A stretch of 64,000 nt of DNA from Heloderma charlesbogerti (GCA_026122225.1 JANEZZ010001895.1:1612001-1676000), one strand, 5' to 3'; shown: positions 22,386 through 33,937, numbered from the stretch's first letter. Translations and numbers: made by a program. The notes: generated from the letters alone by a model not told the origin.

Positions 22386-22628
22386 CATGGAAATTCCTGT
22401 TATGCATGACAGAAACCTACAGTGTTCCTACTCCTTGCTGGGTAGCCCCATGAGAACGATTAAGGAAGGTCTCAGCACCCCCTCCCCACCTTCACGCCCA
22501 CTGGTTTTCCACTCAACATCACCCACTCCTATGTCACCACCCTGAAACTGCCCAATGCCAATCTGTATTCTAAAACAGGGATGGGCAGATGGTAGATCTC
22601 TGGGTGATTTGCAGTAGATTACCAAATG

Positions 22629-23345
22629 TTTGCCTCCCACTTATTTAACTACCCCAACAAGTCCCTCATCCTCAACCCAGAGAAGAAAGTGCTGGGCGAG
22701 GACCAGGGCAACCCTGTCCACCACAACAATTGCACCTGCATCGGGGCGGGCAACAAACTGCCCTCCGACCACGCCTACATGAACCACAAGGTCAACACCC
22801 AGGAGAAGTACCATACCGACTTCCACCAGGCCTTCGATGGTGCCATGCCACTCCTGCCCAGGATGTGCTGGAACGACGCGGCTGTCTGCTACACCGGGCC
22901 CATCTGGTCCAAAAAACCCCATGTGGAGGAACATCAGCACTGCAACATCAGCCACACCAGCACCATGGCCTTCAGCCAGCCGCCCCCCCAGATCTTTGTC
23001 ACAATCTGCCCCCAGCCCACCATGGTCAAAACCAACACCTCCATTGATGCCGAGGCCGGACTGGAGGACTTCACCGTTGACGCCTACCTCAGGCAGGAGG
23101 CCCAGTGCATGGTCACCTACAGCATTGAGTGGGAGGTCAAACCTGTGGACAAGTACACTTACAACCCCCGCCTCAGTACACCCCCAGTCTCGCCGGGCCC
23201 CACTACTTCACCCCTGCCGAGAAGAGGTAACTGCTTGAGAGCAGTTTCAGCAGCGGGTGGAACTACGAGATCATGCACTAGAGGCTGCTCACGCTTTGAT
23301 CACTTTGCATTATTACGCTGTCGTCTTTAATCAATAAAGAAACAG
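22629..23345 (+). pseudogene. Endogenous parvovirus capsid (VP) gene fragment
   Basis: A GC-rich open frame of over 180 codons encodes the C-terminal part of a Parvovirinae-type capsid: GPIWSKKPH (about 22896-22922), SQPPPQIFV (about 22974-23000) and an IEWEVKP...YNPR block (about 23122-23171) occur in the family order. A frameshift lies just after YNPR (23172-23200); the natural-looking end, with stop TAA at 23228-23230, is in another frame. AATAAA follows at 23333-23338, as after viral capsid genes. The N-terminal half of VP and any Rep gene are absent. It lies antisense in the inferred IRF7 intron 1. Genus cannot be decided from the sequence alone. Non-viral flanks begin near 22628 and after about 23345. 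Confidence 0.87.
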
Positions 23346-24309
23346 TTTTGGCATTCAACCCTGTCTCAGACTTTTCTTCCACCTGTCATATTTTGACTCG
23401 GCCACACACAGTTACCACTCCTTTTGAGCCACTTCCTCCTTCCAGTCCTGCCTACTTTCAGATTGGCTCATGTACGAGTCTATAGCAATAACTAAAAAGC
23501 TTTCCCTGCTAGCATTAGGTTGCTGAAAAAGAATGCTGGGGGGGAAACCAGGAATGGATTTTTGTGCGAAAGGAACTGTAAGTTTAATTCTGGTACTGAG
23601 CACCAATTCCTGGACTGAGCATGTGCTCAAAGGCACACTGTTCCTTAACCTTTAGCATATGTTCATCCTACTTCATTGTCTCAGAGATTTACAGGTAACG
23701 TGCATGCTTGCAGAAAGTTCTGGATTTATAGATCCTACCAATATGAAATCAACCAGAGGAGAGAAAGACAGCAAGAGAAGCCAGGCCATGTACCTTCCAG
23801 CATAACAAGTTGGGGCTGCCACCACTACTGTGCCTCCATCAGTTTTCCTCTTGCCCAGCCTCCTTCCCAAGATTTTGTCCCACTGCAGATGGATGGGCAA
23901 GAAGGGCAGGGCAGGGGATGCAGTGGCCGCAGCTCCCCTTCATGCCTCAGTGTATTCAAAGTACCATTTCTGGGAAAGGAGGACCGGGCAGTTCTCCCTG
24001 CCATCGAGCAAGATAATTGAAGTGTGCTTACAGGAGGCAGTCTGTTCTGAACAGAGCAGCACTAGCCATTTGAATGACCACAAGAAGGAATTCCCCACAC
24101 GAATTAATGAATGGAGTTAAAGTGAGATAAAGGTGTAATTTAAAATGAAGCAATTACCGAGTCTGTTCTAATGGACAGAAGACAGAAATGCGATTTCAGA
24201 AACGTAGCAGAATCCTAGCTGTGTGCACAACTACCCAGATCTTGAGCCAGATACAGCATCAGTTACAAGTGACTAAAATCTTTGAAGGGCTGACAAAGGG
24301 CCATTTATA

Positions 24310-24440
24310 AATGGGGATGGATCCAGATTTACTCACACGTGGAGTAGACACATTGAAATCAATGGGATTAGGTAGTCATTACTAATTTAAGTCCCGCTGA
24401 TTTCAATGGGTCTCTGCAAAGTATGTCTGAATCTAGATTC
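24310..24440. repeat. Foldback repeat family B, copy 2
   Basis: Mirrored GATCCAGATTTACTC / GTCTGAATCTAGATTC ends with ATTGAAATCAATGGGATTAG and TTTCAATGGGTCTC inside. Confidence 0.65.
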
Positions 24441-25908
24441 ACCCCACTGTCAATAATTGCTCATTGAAAAAAGTCACATTATAATAGGCGTGCCTGCTCT
24501 GCATCAGAATTACCAAGCATCCTGTCTACTGAATTACCAAACATTCTGCTACAGCAAAAATTGTGAAGATCTGCTGCTTTGCAAAGCTGAACATGACATT
24601 TCCCCTATAATGCAATAGTACTTTTAACTTCTGACACAGCAGTTTCTTTCATCATTGATGCAGCAATTCAGCGCCCCTCATGATTCCCCTCTTGCAGTAT
24701 TATCCCTATTTTAAAAATGATAAACCATTCCAGACGTCTAGCCTAGTGACTCACCAAGATCTTACTCTTTTTTTTTCCTCCCTAAGCATTAAAAGACTGC
24801 ATCTACATACATCAAGCTGTTACATGTGCACGCAGAGCTTAATTTGTGCCAGGCAGTGGATTTCGGTGGGGCGGTGAATCCACTTCGGGTTTCAGTCACC
24901 GCCAGCCAGAATTCTACAGGAGCTATCCAAGGTTCTGAACCTATTTGGGGGATAGGCTTGAGCGCCTTGGATAGCTCCTTTAGAGTTTTGGCTGGTTCTG
25001 ATTAAAACCCAGAATGGATTCACAGCCCCGCCAAAACTGGAGCCAACAGCCTCCACTGGTGCCAGGAACACTCTCCCCCACGATCTGTTCTGCACCAAGG
25101 CTGAAACCTGGAATATGTTAAATGGGACGTGCCCTTTTCCCAGGTAGCCTTTATGCCATCCCCACGTGCCTCTAAGCCCTGCTTCTGTTTCTCTCTCCCC
25201 TTTCTTTGCACACTGTGGCAGTCGGGAGGAGAGGCTGGGGTGGCGAGTCCAACCAACACGCGCCGCTCAAAGGCTGCATAGGCGCACAGGCTCTAAACCC
25301 GTCGCCAACGCACGCCATGTTCCAGTGTATACAATGGGAGACTGGCGTTTACACCTGTCGGCCAGGTGCGGAAAGAGGGAGGAGGGGCCCTGCCACCGCG
25401 ACGCCCCACCCGGCACCTAGGGGGGTTTCCAGAGCAAATCTCACCATTTCCAGACAACCGAAAACTTTTAGGACTCAGTCCTATACATGTTTAGACATTA
25501 AAAGCCACTACACCGCCCAGCATTCCCTGTGCTGGCTGGCACGTTCGGGGAGCGGCAGGAGTATTTTTTTCCCCCTTTGCCTGAACACGCACAGGATTGC
25601 TCCTTTGGAGAGCTGGCCACAGTATGGACAGTCTGAGCAAAACGCCAGAGCGCGTTGCTCGTGCGTATCTAAAACAAACAGGGGAAGATAGGGAAGGAAA
25701 TCGTCGCAAACGCATTGAAAAATGCAAGTTATTCCCCCCGCCTTGGAATTACTTCGGCTCAACGAACCCCTCTTCCTCCGCCCATCAGCTCCAAACACTC
25801 AAGAAAAGGGACAAACTCCGTTACCTACCTATGTACCGGATGGCTGGCTACGGCTTGGTAGGTGGAGAATGGCAGAAATATCAATACCCTCGTTCCTCCC
25901 GCACCCCC

Positions 25909-25974
25909 TTATATTATACATCTAGGGTCAGCTCATTGGCTAACACTGGTTCAAGGCCGCCCTCGACAGCCAAT
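25909..25974 (-). promoter_or_regulatory. TATA and CCAAT boxes of the proximal promoter
   Basis: The minus strand reads TGTATAATATAAGG near 25906-25919, with ATTGG (25970-25974) about 60 bp upstream and CCAAT (about 25934-25938) between them. This spacing is usual for a TATA promoter starting near 25880. Confidence 0.45.
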
Positions 25975-26132
25975 CAGCGGCAACCACCTTTCGAAAGGGC
26001 GCGCGCTTCCTTCTTGGTTTGCAAAACGTAAACCTCGCCGAAGCACGTTTTTGGGCCGCGATGATGCAAGCCCGCCCCTGGCTATATATGGTGCTCCGTT
26101 CTCGTAAATCACGTGAGCTCCCCGAACATTGA

Positions 26133-26144
26133 AGTTTCATTTCT
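26133..26144 (-). promoter_or_regulatory. Interferon-stimulated response element
   Basis: AGTTTCATTTCT on the plus strand is GAAATGAAACT on the minus strand, an exact fit to GAAANNGAAAC. IRF7 is known to be induced by interferon through ISGF3 binding an ISRE in its promoter, so the site is well placed for positive feedback. Confidence 0.6.
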
Positions 26145-26397
26145 ACCGCGATCGTCCGCCCTTGGGCTCCGTCGAAAGCTAAGCTTGTCCGCGGCGGCTG
26201 GACGTCTCTTGGAAAGTGGCCAGGCCCTTCCGGGAAGTGAGAGCGCAGTTGGGGATGCCTTTGTAAGAAATCCAGGCGTATCCGGCGAAAGGAGCGCAGG
26301 CTACCATTCTCTGCATAGGGTTCAGAAGTAAGCACCATTGAGTTCAATGGGAGTGACTCCTAAGTACGTGTAAATAGGATTGCAGCCTGAATTGCAG

Positions 26398-26597
26398 CTA
26401 TGACTGTAAGAACAATACGACAGTGGAACCAATTACCGGGGGAGGAGGTTGGCTCTCTCACACTGGAGGCCTTCAAGAAGGCTGGACAGCCATCTGTCAG
26501 GGATGCTCTGACTTGGATTCCTGCATTGAGGAGGGGGTTGGACTCGATGGCCTTGTAGGCCCCTTCCAACCCTACTATTCTATGATTCTATGAATTC
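26398..26597 (+). mobile_element. CR1 LINE 3-prime end
   Basis: GGAACCAATTACCGGGGGAG through GGACTCGATGGCCTTGTAGG to an ATTCTATGATTCTATG tail, the diagnostic CR1 terminal repeat. Severely 5-prime truncated; upstream of the IRF7 promoter block. A family B palindrome fragment precedes it (26325-26395). Confidence 0.9.
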
Positions 26598-26599
26598 AG

Positions 26600-27250
26600 T
26601 AGAACTTCTGAGTAAAATGCATAGCTTGGTGGTGCAAGGTTGGAATCTTGTGCACACATACCTGGGACTATGTGGGTAAATATAGGATGTGCAGCCTGAC
26701 CCTATAATTACTCAGAAGAAAGCCCTATTACATTCAGTGGTGCACCAAGTCGGGGAAGGCTGGTGTAGAGGGTAGGCCAGAGCTGTGCCCACTCTTCCAG
26801 CCCAGTGTTGTGCACCATACTCCCACCCTCACACACACACACACCACCAATATCTATGCAGTGAGCATGGACATCCGCAAGGGATGCCCGTGCATGAGCC
26901 CAGTGCGTAGGAGCCCCATGCAATCAGGAGCTCAATAGAGGAAAGCTGGGAGTTGTGGTCCAAAACATCTGGGTGGAAGCGTCCCGCTGTGTTCCATTGA
27001 TTTAGTCCCAGATTAGGTTGCATAAGATTGTGGGCCTTGGTTCCTGCTTAAAACAAGTTGGGGATTTCCCCTGCTGACCCTTTTTATGCCTGCTGCTGCA
27101 TGGACTACTAACTTGTCTGAACATTTTAGGAAGCCCACACCCATTTTTTCTAGGTTAGGCCAGGGGTGCAGGAGGGGAGGCAAGGGGGGGTAAATTTCCC
27201 CAGGGCCCCACGAGGCAGAGGTCCCGCCACATATTAGCTTATGTTGCCTA
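26600..27250. other. Non-coding interval, small repeats only
   Basis: Contains a (CA)n tract near 26831-26844 and fragments of family A and B palindromes. I see no supportable exon. Confidence 0.4.
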
Positions 27251-27253
27251 AGA

Positions 27254-27390
27254 CACCCATCCTCAACCTGGTGCCCTCCAGATGTTTTGGACTACAACTC
27301 CCAGCATTCCTGACTTGGCCATGCTGACTGGAGCTGATGGGAGTTGAAGTATAAAACACCTGGAGGGTACCAGGTTGGGGAAGGCTGGCC
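27254..27390. repeat. Foldback repeat family A, copy 4
   Basis: CCTGGTGCCCTCCAGATG at the left, ACTACAACTCCCAGCATTCC in the middle and GGTACCAGGTTGGGGAAGGC at the right; a nearly complete palindrome. Confidence 0.85.
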
Positions 27391-28430
27391 TAAGGTTAGT
27401 GACTAAACAAGGTTGCACCTATTGGGCTGTCTTTTTCAGAGGCAAGCCAGCATGAGCAGGCCATATGAGTGAACTCACAAGAAACACTTTCATTTTTGCA
27501 GCTGAAGGCTGAATGAGTGGCTGGGCCTGCATAATATCTTCATGGGCCAGAACAATCCTGGGCCTAGATAGAGCCAGGGACAATTCTTAGTTACATTGTG
27601 CTTGCTTCTTTTCCTCCAATCCCAATTTTCTGCCTTGGGTTTTCTCAATGAGATGTAATGGCACACTTCATTGGGAAACCCCAGTGAGTTTTCCCAGTTG
27701 AATCTTTGGAAGATGTCTGGTGCTGTTCTCGTATATGTGAGGCCTGTCAGACCTTTCCCCTTCAGGGCAGCGGCTTCACAAAGTCAGATAGAAAGCCTGT
27801 TCCCAGAATCCCGTGCAGGCTACCTGGAGTGCTGCAGAGATTCCTTGCCAGAGGGCTGTAAGTAGGGATAAGCAACAGCCCTGAGCGGGATGGAGGGGGA
27901 CTTGGCCCCAACACCCAAGGCAAGAATTTTTATTACCCTGCAGCCTATCACCATTTGAAGTTGCTTCAGTTCACATAACATATAACTAATCTTTGGCTTT
28001 TTGTTAAAATTAATAAAGGACTCAGGACTGTGTGACAACCATGGCAAAAGCTGCACATTTATTGCCTTGAACCACGTTCATGCCAACTTGGTTGTATCAG
28101 GTGGGAGGATGGCAATTATGATTCAAGCACCCACAGGCGTATTGAGAACTATCCATCTTTATTCCACGTCTCTTTGACGTAGCAGCATCCAGTCGCAGGA
28201 AAGAGTCTGGGATTCTGTCTTGCATACCCCCACCCATCATTGTTATATGTAGTTTGGCAAGAACGTGCCACTCGGAACTTGCAAGACAAGTTTTAACCGG
28301 GGTCACCCTTGGCAGGATAGATCCTTCCAGTTGACTGAAAGGGTGTGGGAACATTCAAGAGCTCCCTCAAGATAGCAATGTTTGTAGAGCCTGCCAGCCT
28401 CTAAGGAAAGATTTTGAGGAGAGCTATTTA
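27391..28430. other. Non-coding interval
   Basis: No open frame with recognisable protein, RNA gene or complete repeat is seen on either strand. Confidence 0.35.
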
Positions 28431-28431
28431 G

Positions 28432-28640
28432 GAACACAGGAAGCTGCCTTGCACTGAATCAGTCCCTTGGTCCATCCCACCCAGTACTGCCAACAATTAC
28501 TGGCAGCAGCTCTCCAGGATTTCAGGCAGGAGTTTTTCCAGCCCCGCCTGGAGATGCGGGGGATTGAACCTGGGTCCTTCTGCATGCAAAGCGGGTGCTC
28601 TACCACTGTGCCACAGCCAGCCAGGCAAAAGGGCTGCTTC
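28432..28640 (-). mobile_element. tRNA-derived SINE (second family), inverted
   Basis: Read on the minus strand: a tRNA-like head with GGTAGAGCACCCGCTTTGCA and GGTTCAATCCCC, then CTGGCAGTAATTG and TTCAGTGCAAGGCAGCTTCC. The same family is at 53.5, 55.2 and 56.9 kb. Not a tRNA gene: the acceptor stem does not pair and the unit continues far past tRNA length. Confidence 0.8.
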
Positions 28641-28740
28641 TCCAGCAAAAAGGTTGCTATGCAGCTGTGTTTGGGCTGCCAGACAATTCAAGCAACTGCC
28701 TTAGGGGTTTCTGGAGTTAATGAGTTACAGCCCTCTTCTC

Positions 28741-28916
28741 GGACCTGGTGCCCTCTAGAGGTTGGATCACAATCCCCATCATCCCCAGCCAGCATGGCAA
28801 ATGGCCCCAAAGCTGGGAATGATAGGACTCATCGTCTAGTACATGGCCAGGTTAGCTGTGGATGATGGGAGTTGTACTCCAACACAACTGGAAGACACCA
28901 TGTTGGGGAAGGCTGA
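28741..28916. repeat. Foldback repeat family A, copy 5 (with insert)
   Basis: The left arm CCTGGTGCCCTCTAGAGG, ATCATCCCCAGCCAGCATGG, then an extra 40 bp and the right arm GATGATGGGAGTTGTACTCC to TGTTGGGGAAGGC. Confidence 0.8.
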
Positions 28917-30236
28917 GCTACAGCATGGGCTGTAGTGGCCAAGGTGCAGTGAGCTTTTCCTGCCCCATGCGTGTGCATTGCCTGCGTGGAATGGGTCAAA
29001 GGGTAGTGTCATGGTATTTGTGTGGTTGCTTTTGTGTGGTTTGCCTTCCACACCTGGCTGTTGTGGGGGTATCATAAGGGGCAAAGCTGTGATTTCTGGG
29101 TGCTGATAGAGTTGAGAGGGACTTTGTACAAGTGGCCATTTTTGCTGGCTTGCCTCCCCCTCCCCCCACTGCTACTATAGTACGTCTGACTTTCCTGCTG
29201 GGAGAGCACAGGATCCCACCTAGATATGCCAGAGTAAGATCCAGCGTAACGGTGATCATCATCAGTGAACCACATAGGATTGTTCTGCAGCAGTGGAATC
29301 CTAAACATGTTTACCCAGAAGTAAATCCTATTGAGTTCAATGGGGTTTACTCGCAGGCAGGCATGCATGCATGGGACTGCAGCTTACACCTCTTACTTGC
29401 CATAAATATTGTTCCCCTCTCTCTCTCTTGCACACACACACAAAGCCAGAGCAAAACTGCTATGTTACATTTTTCTTATTCAGGCAGGGCTTGACAGGGT
29501 CCAGCTAGACATCACTGCGGCAGATCTGTATGTTAAAATTGAATTTATCACCAAATCCATGTAACGCTTACTGAGCGTTTGTTCTTTTTTATATTCTGGG
29601 GACATTTCCACAGCCCTTTGGACTTTGCCAAGGCTGTAATCAGCACCTACCATACACTACATTTTGGGAGTGGATAAACCTAAGACATCCTGGGGGGGAA
29701 ATATCAACAGTAAGTAGAAAGTAATAAACAAGTTCAACAAGCATTTAATGCCGAGTACCACCTGAAGATCTCAAAACACTTTGAGAACTTTAACTCACCA
29801 TTTCCTCAGTATATTACACCCACCAGATCCAGAACAGAATATATATGATCTACGTAACTTGGGGCAAATCCCAGCTTTAAACCACTACCTATTTCCTATG
29901 GAGCAGCACTATGAATGTTAATAGGGCTGGTCTAAAGTGAGTAGTTTATGCATTTTGAAATGGGAGACGGGAATAATTCCAGGTTTACATCACAGGTAGT
30001 TATTTACAGGGTTACAGCACAGGTAGATGTGTGTACCCGGAACTCTGGCTTGTTCAGGGAGAAACAACCCAGAATTTTAAGCCATGGTTTATTGTTGGGT
30101 TTAAACTCTGGGTTGTTTGTTTTGTAAACTGGATGCAGAGTGGAAGCGGCGGGCAGGAAGCAGTGCACTCACTCACTCCTGCGCAGCCCCAACAATTCAT
30201 GGGTTAACAACTTATGAATTTTCATGATGTACGAAC
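28917..30236. other. Non-coding interval
   Basis: Family B palindrome fragment at about 29290-29375. The rest shows no exon or classifiable repeat; 30070-30230 shares words with the 16.9-17.1 kb repeat. Confidence 0.35.
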
Positions 30237-30587
30237 CAGGGGCCAATCTACATAGATAATTTAGTGCAAAGTGAGAGTGCATCACAGTCACGCATGACAC
30301 ATGATATTGTCGCCAATCCGCAGCAACCCCGCAGCTTCCCTCTAGAAAAGGTGCATTTTCAGAATGTCCTCTTAGTGTGTCTTTTTTCCTTAAATGCAGC
30401 TCCCGAGCGTTTCCACTGCAGTGTGCCCATCCCCTGCATTAAATCCTGGGTGTGCCTCTGTGACCTGGCAGTGACGTCATCAAGGCATGGGGCTGCCCCT
30501 TCCTCCCCATTCCCTTTTTTCCCCATCCGCAGTAGGGTGCTTTTGGACACAGGCTTCCTTTCTCACTTAGCACTACTACATGCTAAC

Positions 30588-30813
30588 AGCCAGCATGGTG
30601 TAGTGGCTAGAGTGTTGGACTGAGAAGAACCGGGTTCTAGTCCCCACTCAGCCATGAAGCTCACTGGGTGACTTTGGGCCAGTCATTGACTCTCAGCCCA
30701 ACTTACCTCACAGGGTGGTTGTTGTGAGGATAAAATGGAGAGGAGGAAGATTATGTACACCGCCTTGGGTTCCGTAAGGAGGAAAAAAGGCGGGATATAA
30801 ATGTAATAAATAC
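30588..30813 (+). mobile_element. Sauria-type tRNA-derived SINE
   Basis: GGTGTAGTGGCTAGAGTGTT head, CTCACTGGGTGACTTTGGGC and CTCAGCCCAACTTACCTCAC core, GGCGGGATATAAATG tail. Closely matches the copy at 1386. Nested in the inverted-repeat unit around it. Confidence 0.87.
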
Positions 30814-30834
30814 ATGCTGTTTCATTCTTTCACT

Positions 30835-31055
30835 ATGTTGCAGTAGTGCTGTTTTCCCATTCACAATATGTAGCCTAGCCCACTAGCCGCTTTACCTATT
30901 CACAGTATGCAGCTGGTTTTCCCATTCATAGTAGGGCAGTAGCCCTGTTTCAAACATTCAGAATAGCTTAGTAGCTGCTTTACCCATTCACAATATGTAG
31001 CCTGTTTTCCCATTCATAATAGCGCAGTATCTTTTAATCTTTCACAATATCCAGT
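30835..31055 (+). repeat. Degenerate tandem array (CCATTCACAATATGTAGC units)
   Basis: The phrase CCCATTCACAATATGTAGCC and its variants (TTCACAGTATGCAGC, TTCATAGTAGGGCAG, TTCATAATAGCGCAG) recurs about seven times at 25-60 bp spacing. Confidence 0.6.
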
Positions 31056-31509
31056 GGTGGATGAGAAGGGAGAGGCGTGGGGTAAACTATGGGGGCTTAA
31101 TTCAGTGCATCCATTAAACTTCTGTGAGCAGGGGAGCATGGACAGGGGTGAGGAACAAGCCTCTCATATTCACTGAGCAGCACCTATGGGACTGATGACA
31201 TTCAGTTCTACTCTGCCCCCCCAACCCTGAAATATGGTGGTCTCAAGTGCCATGTGACCCTTAAAAGCAGCGTTTTAGGTAGTGTATACTCCACTTTTCT
31301 TGCTTTGTGTGTCCCTGACAGAGCAAAGTGCTTTCATGAAAATCCGGATATAACATGAAAGCGCTTCCCATACTGTTTCCATGTAGATTGGCCTCGGATA
31401 ATATGGAGTTATCCTCCTTTGGCCTAGTGAGATGAAACCATTGAGAAAAGCATTCCTTATTCCTCTTGCTAATATCTATGTATGCACACACTCTGTTTCT
31501 AAACTATAT

Positions 31510-33579
31510 TTATTTAGCTGGGTGGGAGCTTTTAAAAAAGGAAATTCTCAAGGCACAATTACAAACAATTCCAGCAAGAAGAAAAGGTGGAAGACAACAG
31601 AAGAAGCCATTGTGGCTTCACAAAAAGCTTAGGGATGACCTGAAAACAAAAAAGGACACACATAGGAAGTGGAAAGAAGGCCAAGTAACAAAGGAAGTGT
31701 ACAGGCAGGTATTACAGAATTGCAGGGATGGTGTCAGGAAGGCTAAAGCTGAGAACGAGCTGAGGTTAGCGAGGGATGCTAAAAACAACAAAAAAGCTTT
31801 CTTCAGCTACGTGCATAGTAAAAGGCAGAGGAAAGAAATGGTTGTTCAGCTATTAAATAAGGATGGCAAAATGATAACAGATGACAAAGAAAAGGCAGAG
31901 GTGCTCAATTCCTACTTTGGCTCAGTCTTCTCCCAAAAGAGGGTTTATGACCGCCCTGGCAAAGGTGAAGTACAGGCTGAAGGGGCAGGATTGCAGTTTG
32001 AGATCGATAGGCATATGGTCAAGGAACACCTAATTACTTTGAATGAGTTCAGATCTCCAGGGCCAGATGAACTGCATCCTAGAGTAATAAAGGAACTGGC
32101 AGAAGAACTCTCAGAACCACTGTCTATTCTCTTTGAGAAATCATGGAGGACGGGGGAAGTGCCAGATGACTGGAGGGCTAATGTTGTCCCTATCTTCAAA
32201 AAGGGTAAAAAGGAGGAACCTGGGAACTACAGACCAGTCAGTCTGACATCAATCCCTGGGAAAATTCTGGAGCAGATGATAAAGCAATCCATCTGTAAGC
32301 ACCTTGAAAACAATGCAGTGATTTCTCGAAGCCAACATGGATTTGTCAAAAACAAGTCCTGCCAGACAAATCTGATCTCATTTTTTTGATCAAGTAACCT
32401 CCCTTGTGGATTGTGGGAATGCTGTGGACATATACTTCAACTTCAGCAAAGCTTTCAACAAAGTGCCCCATGATATCCTGATGAGCAAACTAGCTCAAAG
32501 TGGGCTAGATGAAACAACGATCCGGTGGATCCACAGTTGGCTACAGAATCGGACTCAAAGAGTGCTTATCAATGGGACCTTCTCAAACTGGGGAGAGGTA
32601 AGGAGTGGGGTACCGCAGGGCTCAGTCCTGGGCCCAGTGCTCTTCCACATTTTTATTAAGGACTTGGAGGAGGAGGTGCAGGGAATGCTGATCAAATTTG
32701 CAGATGACACAAAATTGGGTGGGATAGCTAATACTTTGGAAGACAGAAACAAAATTCAAAGTGATCTGGATAGACTGGAGCGCTGGGCAGAAAACAACAG
32801 AATGACATTTAATAGGGATACATGCCAAGTTCTGCACCTAGGAAAAAGAAACCAAATGCATAGTTACAAGATGGGGGATATGTGGCTCAGCAACACTACA
32901 AGCGAGAAGGATCTTGGGATTGTTGTCGATCACAAGCTGAATATGAGCCAACAATGTGATGTGGCTGCAAAAAAAGCCAATGCTATTTTGGGCTGCATTA
33001 ACAGAAGCATAGCTTCCAAATCCCGGGAAGTACTAGTTCCCCTCTACTCAAGCACTGGTTAGGCCTCATCTGGAGTACTGTGTCCAGTTCTGGGCACCAC
33101 ACTTTAAGAAGGATGCAGACAAGCTGGAGAGGGTTCAGAGGAGGGCAACAAAGATGATCAGGGGACTGGAAACAAAGCCCTATGAAGAGAGACTGAAAGA
33201 ACAGGGTATGTTTAGCCTTGAGAAGAGAAGACTGAGGATATGATAGCACTCTTCAAGTACTTGAAAGGTTGTCACAGAGAGGAAGGCCAGGATCTCTTCT
33301 TGATCATCCCAGAGTGCAGGACACGGAATAATGGGCTCAAGTGACAGGAAGCCAGATTCCGGCTGAACATCAGGAAAAACTTCCTGACTGTTAGAGCAAT
33401 ACGAGAATGGAACCAATTACCTAGGGAGGTGGTGGGCTCTCCCACACTGGAGGCGTCCAAGACGAGGCTGGACAGCCATCTGTCAGGGGGATGCTGTGAC
33501 TTGGATTCCTGCATTGAGCAGGGGGTTGGATTCGATGGCCTTGTAGGCCCCTTCCAACCCTACTATTCTATGATTCTAG
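31510..33579 (+). mobile_element. CR1 LINE, 5-prime truncated, with reverse transcriptase
   Basis: The frame to 32389 holds the connection between endonuclease and RT plus early RT motifs (SPGPDELHPRVIKEL, PISKK-like VPIFKKGKKEEPGNYRPVSL). The frame 32406-33062 continues with FNKVPHDILMSKL, VPQGSVLGPVLF and the catalytic FADD (32697-32708). Breaks: one extra T in a T-run near 32380-32388 and a 2-base loss near 32432. The 3-prime end has GGCCTTGTAGGCCCCTTCC and ATTCTATGATTCTA. The endonuclease domain is missing. Coding is otherwise well preserved, so it is not very old. Confidence 0.93.
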
Positions 33580-33937
33580 CTACTTAAAACACTTCCTTTT
33601 CCAGCCACACTTTTGCTTTCTGTCTCATGCTCAGATACTTGTCTGCTGGGCTTCCCCTCTGTGTGATTTTTAAAAAGTGATTTGGTGAATGAAACATGCT
33701 ACCTCTGTTAGAACCGGAAATGTGTGTTCCACTGTGGGCTCTGAAGAGGACACATAGATTCTACAACAGAGTTACGCGGGATCCCAGATGCAAGTCTTTG
33801 TCTAGTGGTTCACTTCCTCCTTTCACAAGGGTTTTCGAGAAGTCATTACTGAAACGAGCTACCGTGGGGATGATCAAATGACTTTTATAAAGAGTATGGA
33901 GGGGAAATAATGACAAAACCGTTCAGGTGGATGTCAG

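Larger units (their letters stand above)
25829..26144 (-). promoter_or_regulatory. Candidate IRF7 promoter and non-coding first exon
   Basis: A GC/CpG-rich block upstream of the IRF7 start exon, read on the minus strand. From upstream to downstream it has an ISRE (26133-26144), an E-box CACGTG (26110-26115), a TATATA box near 26083-26095, two CCAAT boxes (25970-25974 and about 25934-25938, opposite orientations), a second TATA-like box (about 25909-25919), and a donor-like TAG|GTAGGT at 25828/25829. Transcription could start near 26055 or 25880. The link to IRF7 rests on strand, distance and the ISRE, not on transcript data. Confidence 0.55.
30237..31396. mobile_element. DNA-transposon-like unit with GGCCAATCTACAT ends
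   Basis: CAGGGGCCAATCTACATAG at the left is mirrored by CATGTAGATTGGCCTCGG at the right, 1160 bp apart. The interior holds a Sauria-type SINE and a degenerate tandem array, with no transposase. No matching 8-bp flanks remain, so the class is uncertain. Confidence 0.55.

Noticed and set aside
22641..22955. 104-codon minus-strand frame opposite the capsid fragment
   Set aside because: Shadow of the GC-rich viral coding frame; Val/Gly-rich mirror of its codons.
25206..26031. Overlapping plus-strand frames of 144 and 161 codons as a divergent gene
   Set aside because: Composition of the GC-rich promoter block; no domain, no splice pattern, Arg/Pro-rich random look.
30835..31055. CRISPR-like array
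   Set aside because: Units are degenerate and unevenly spaced in a vertebrate genome; it is a minisatellite-like array.
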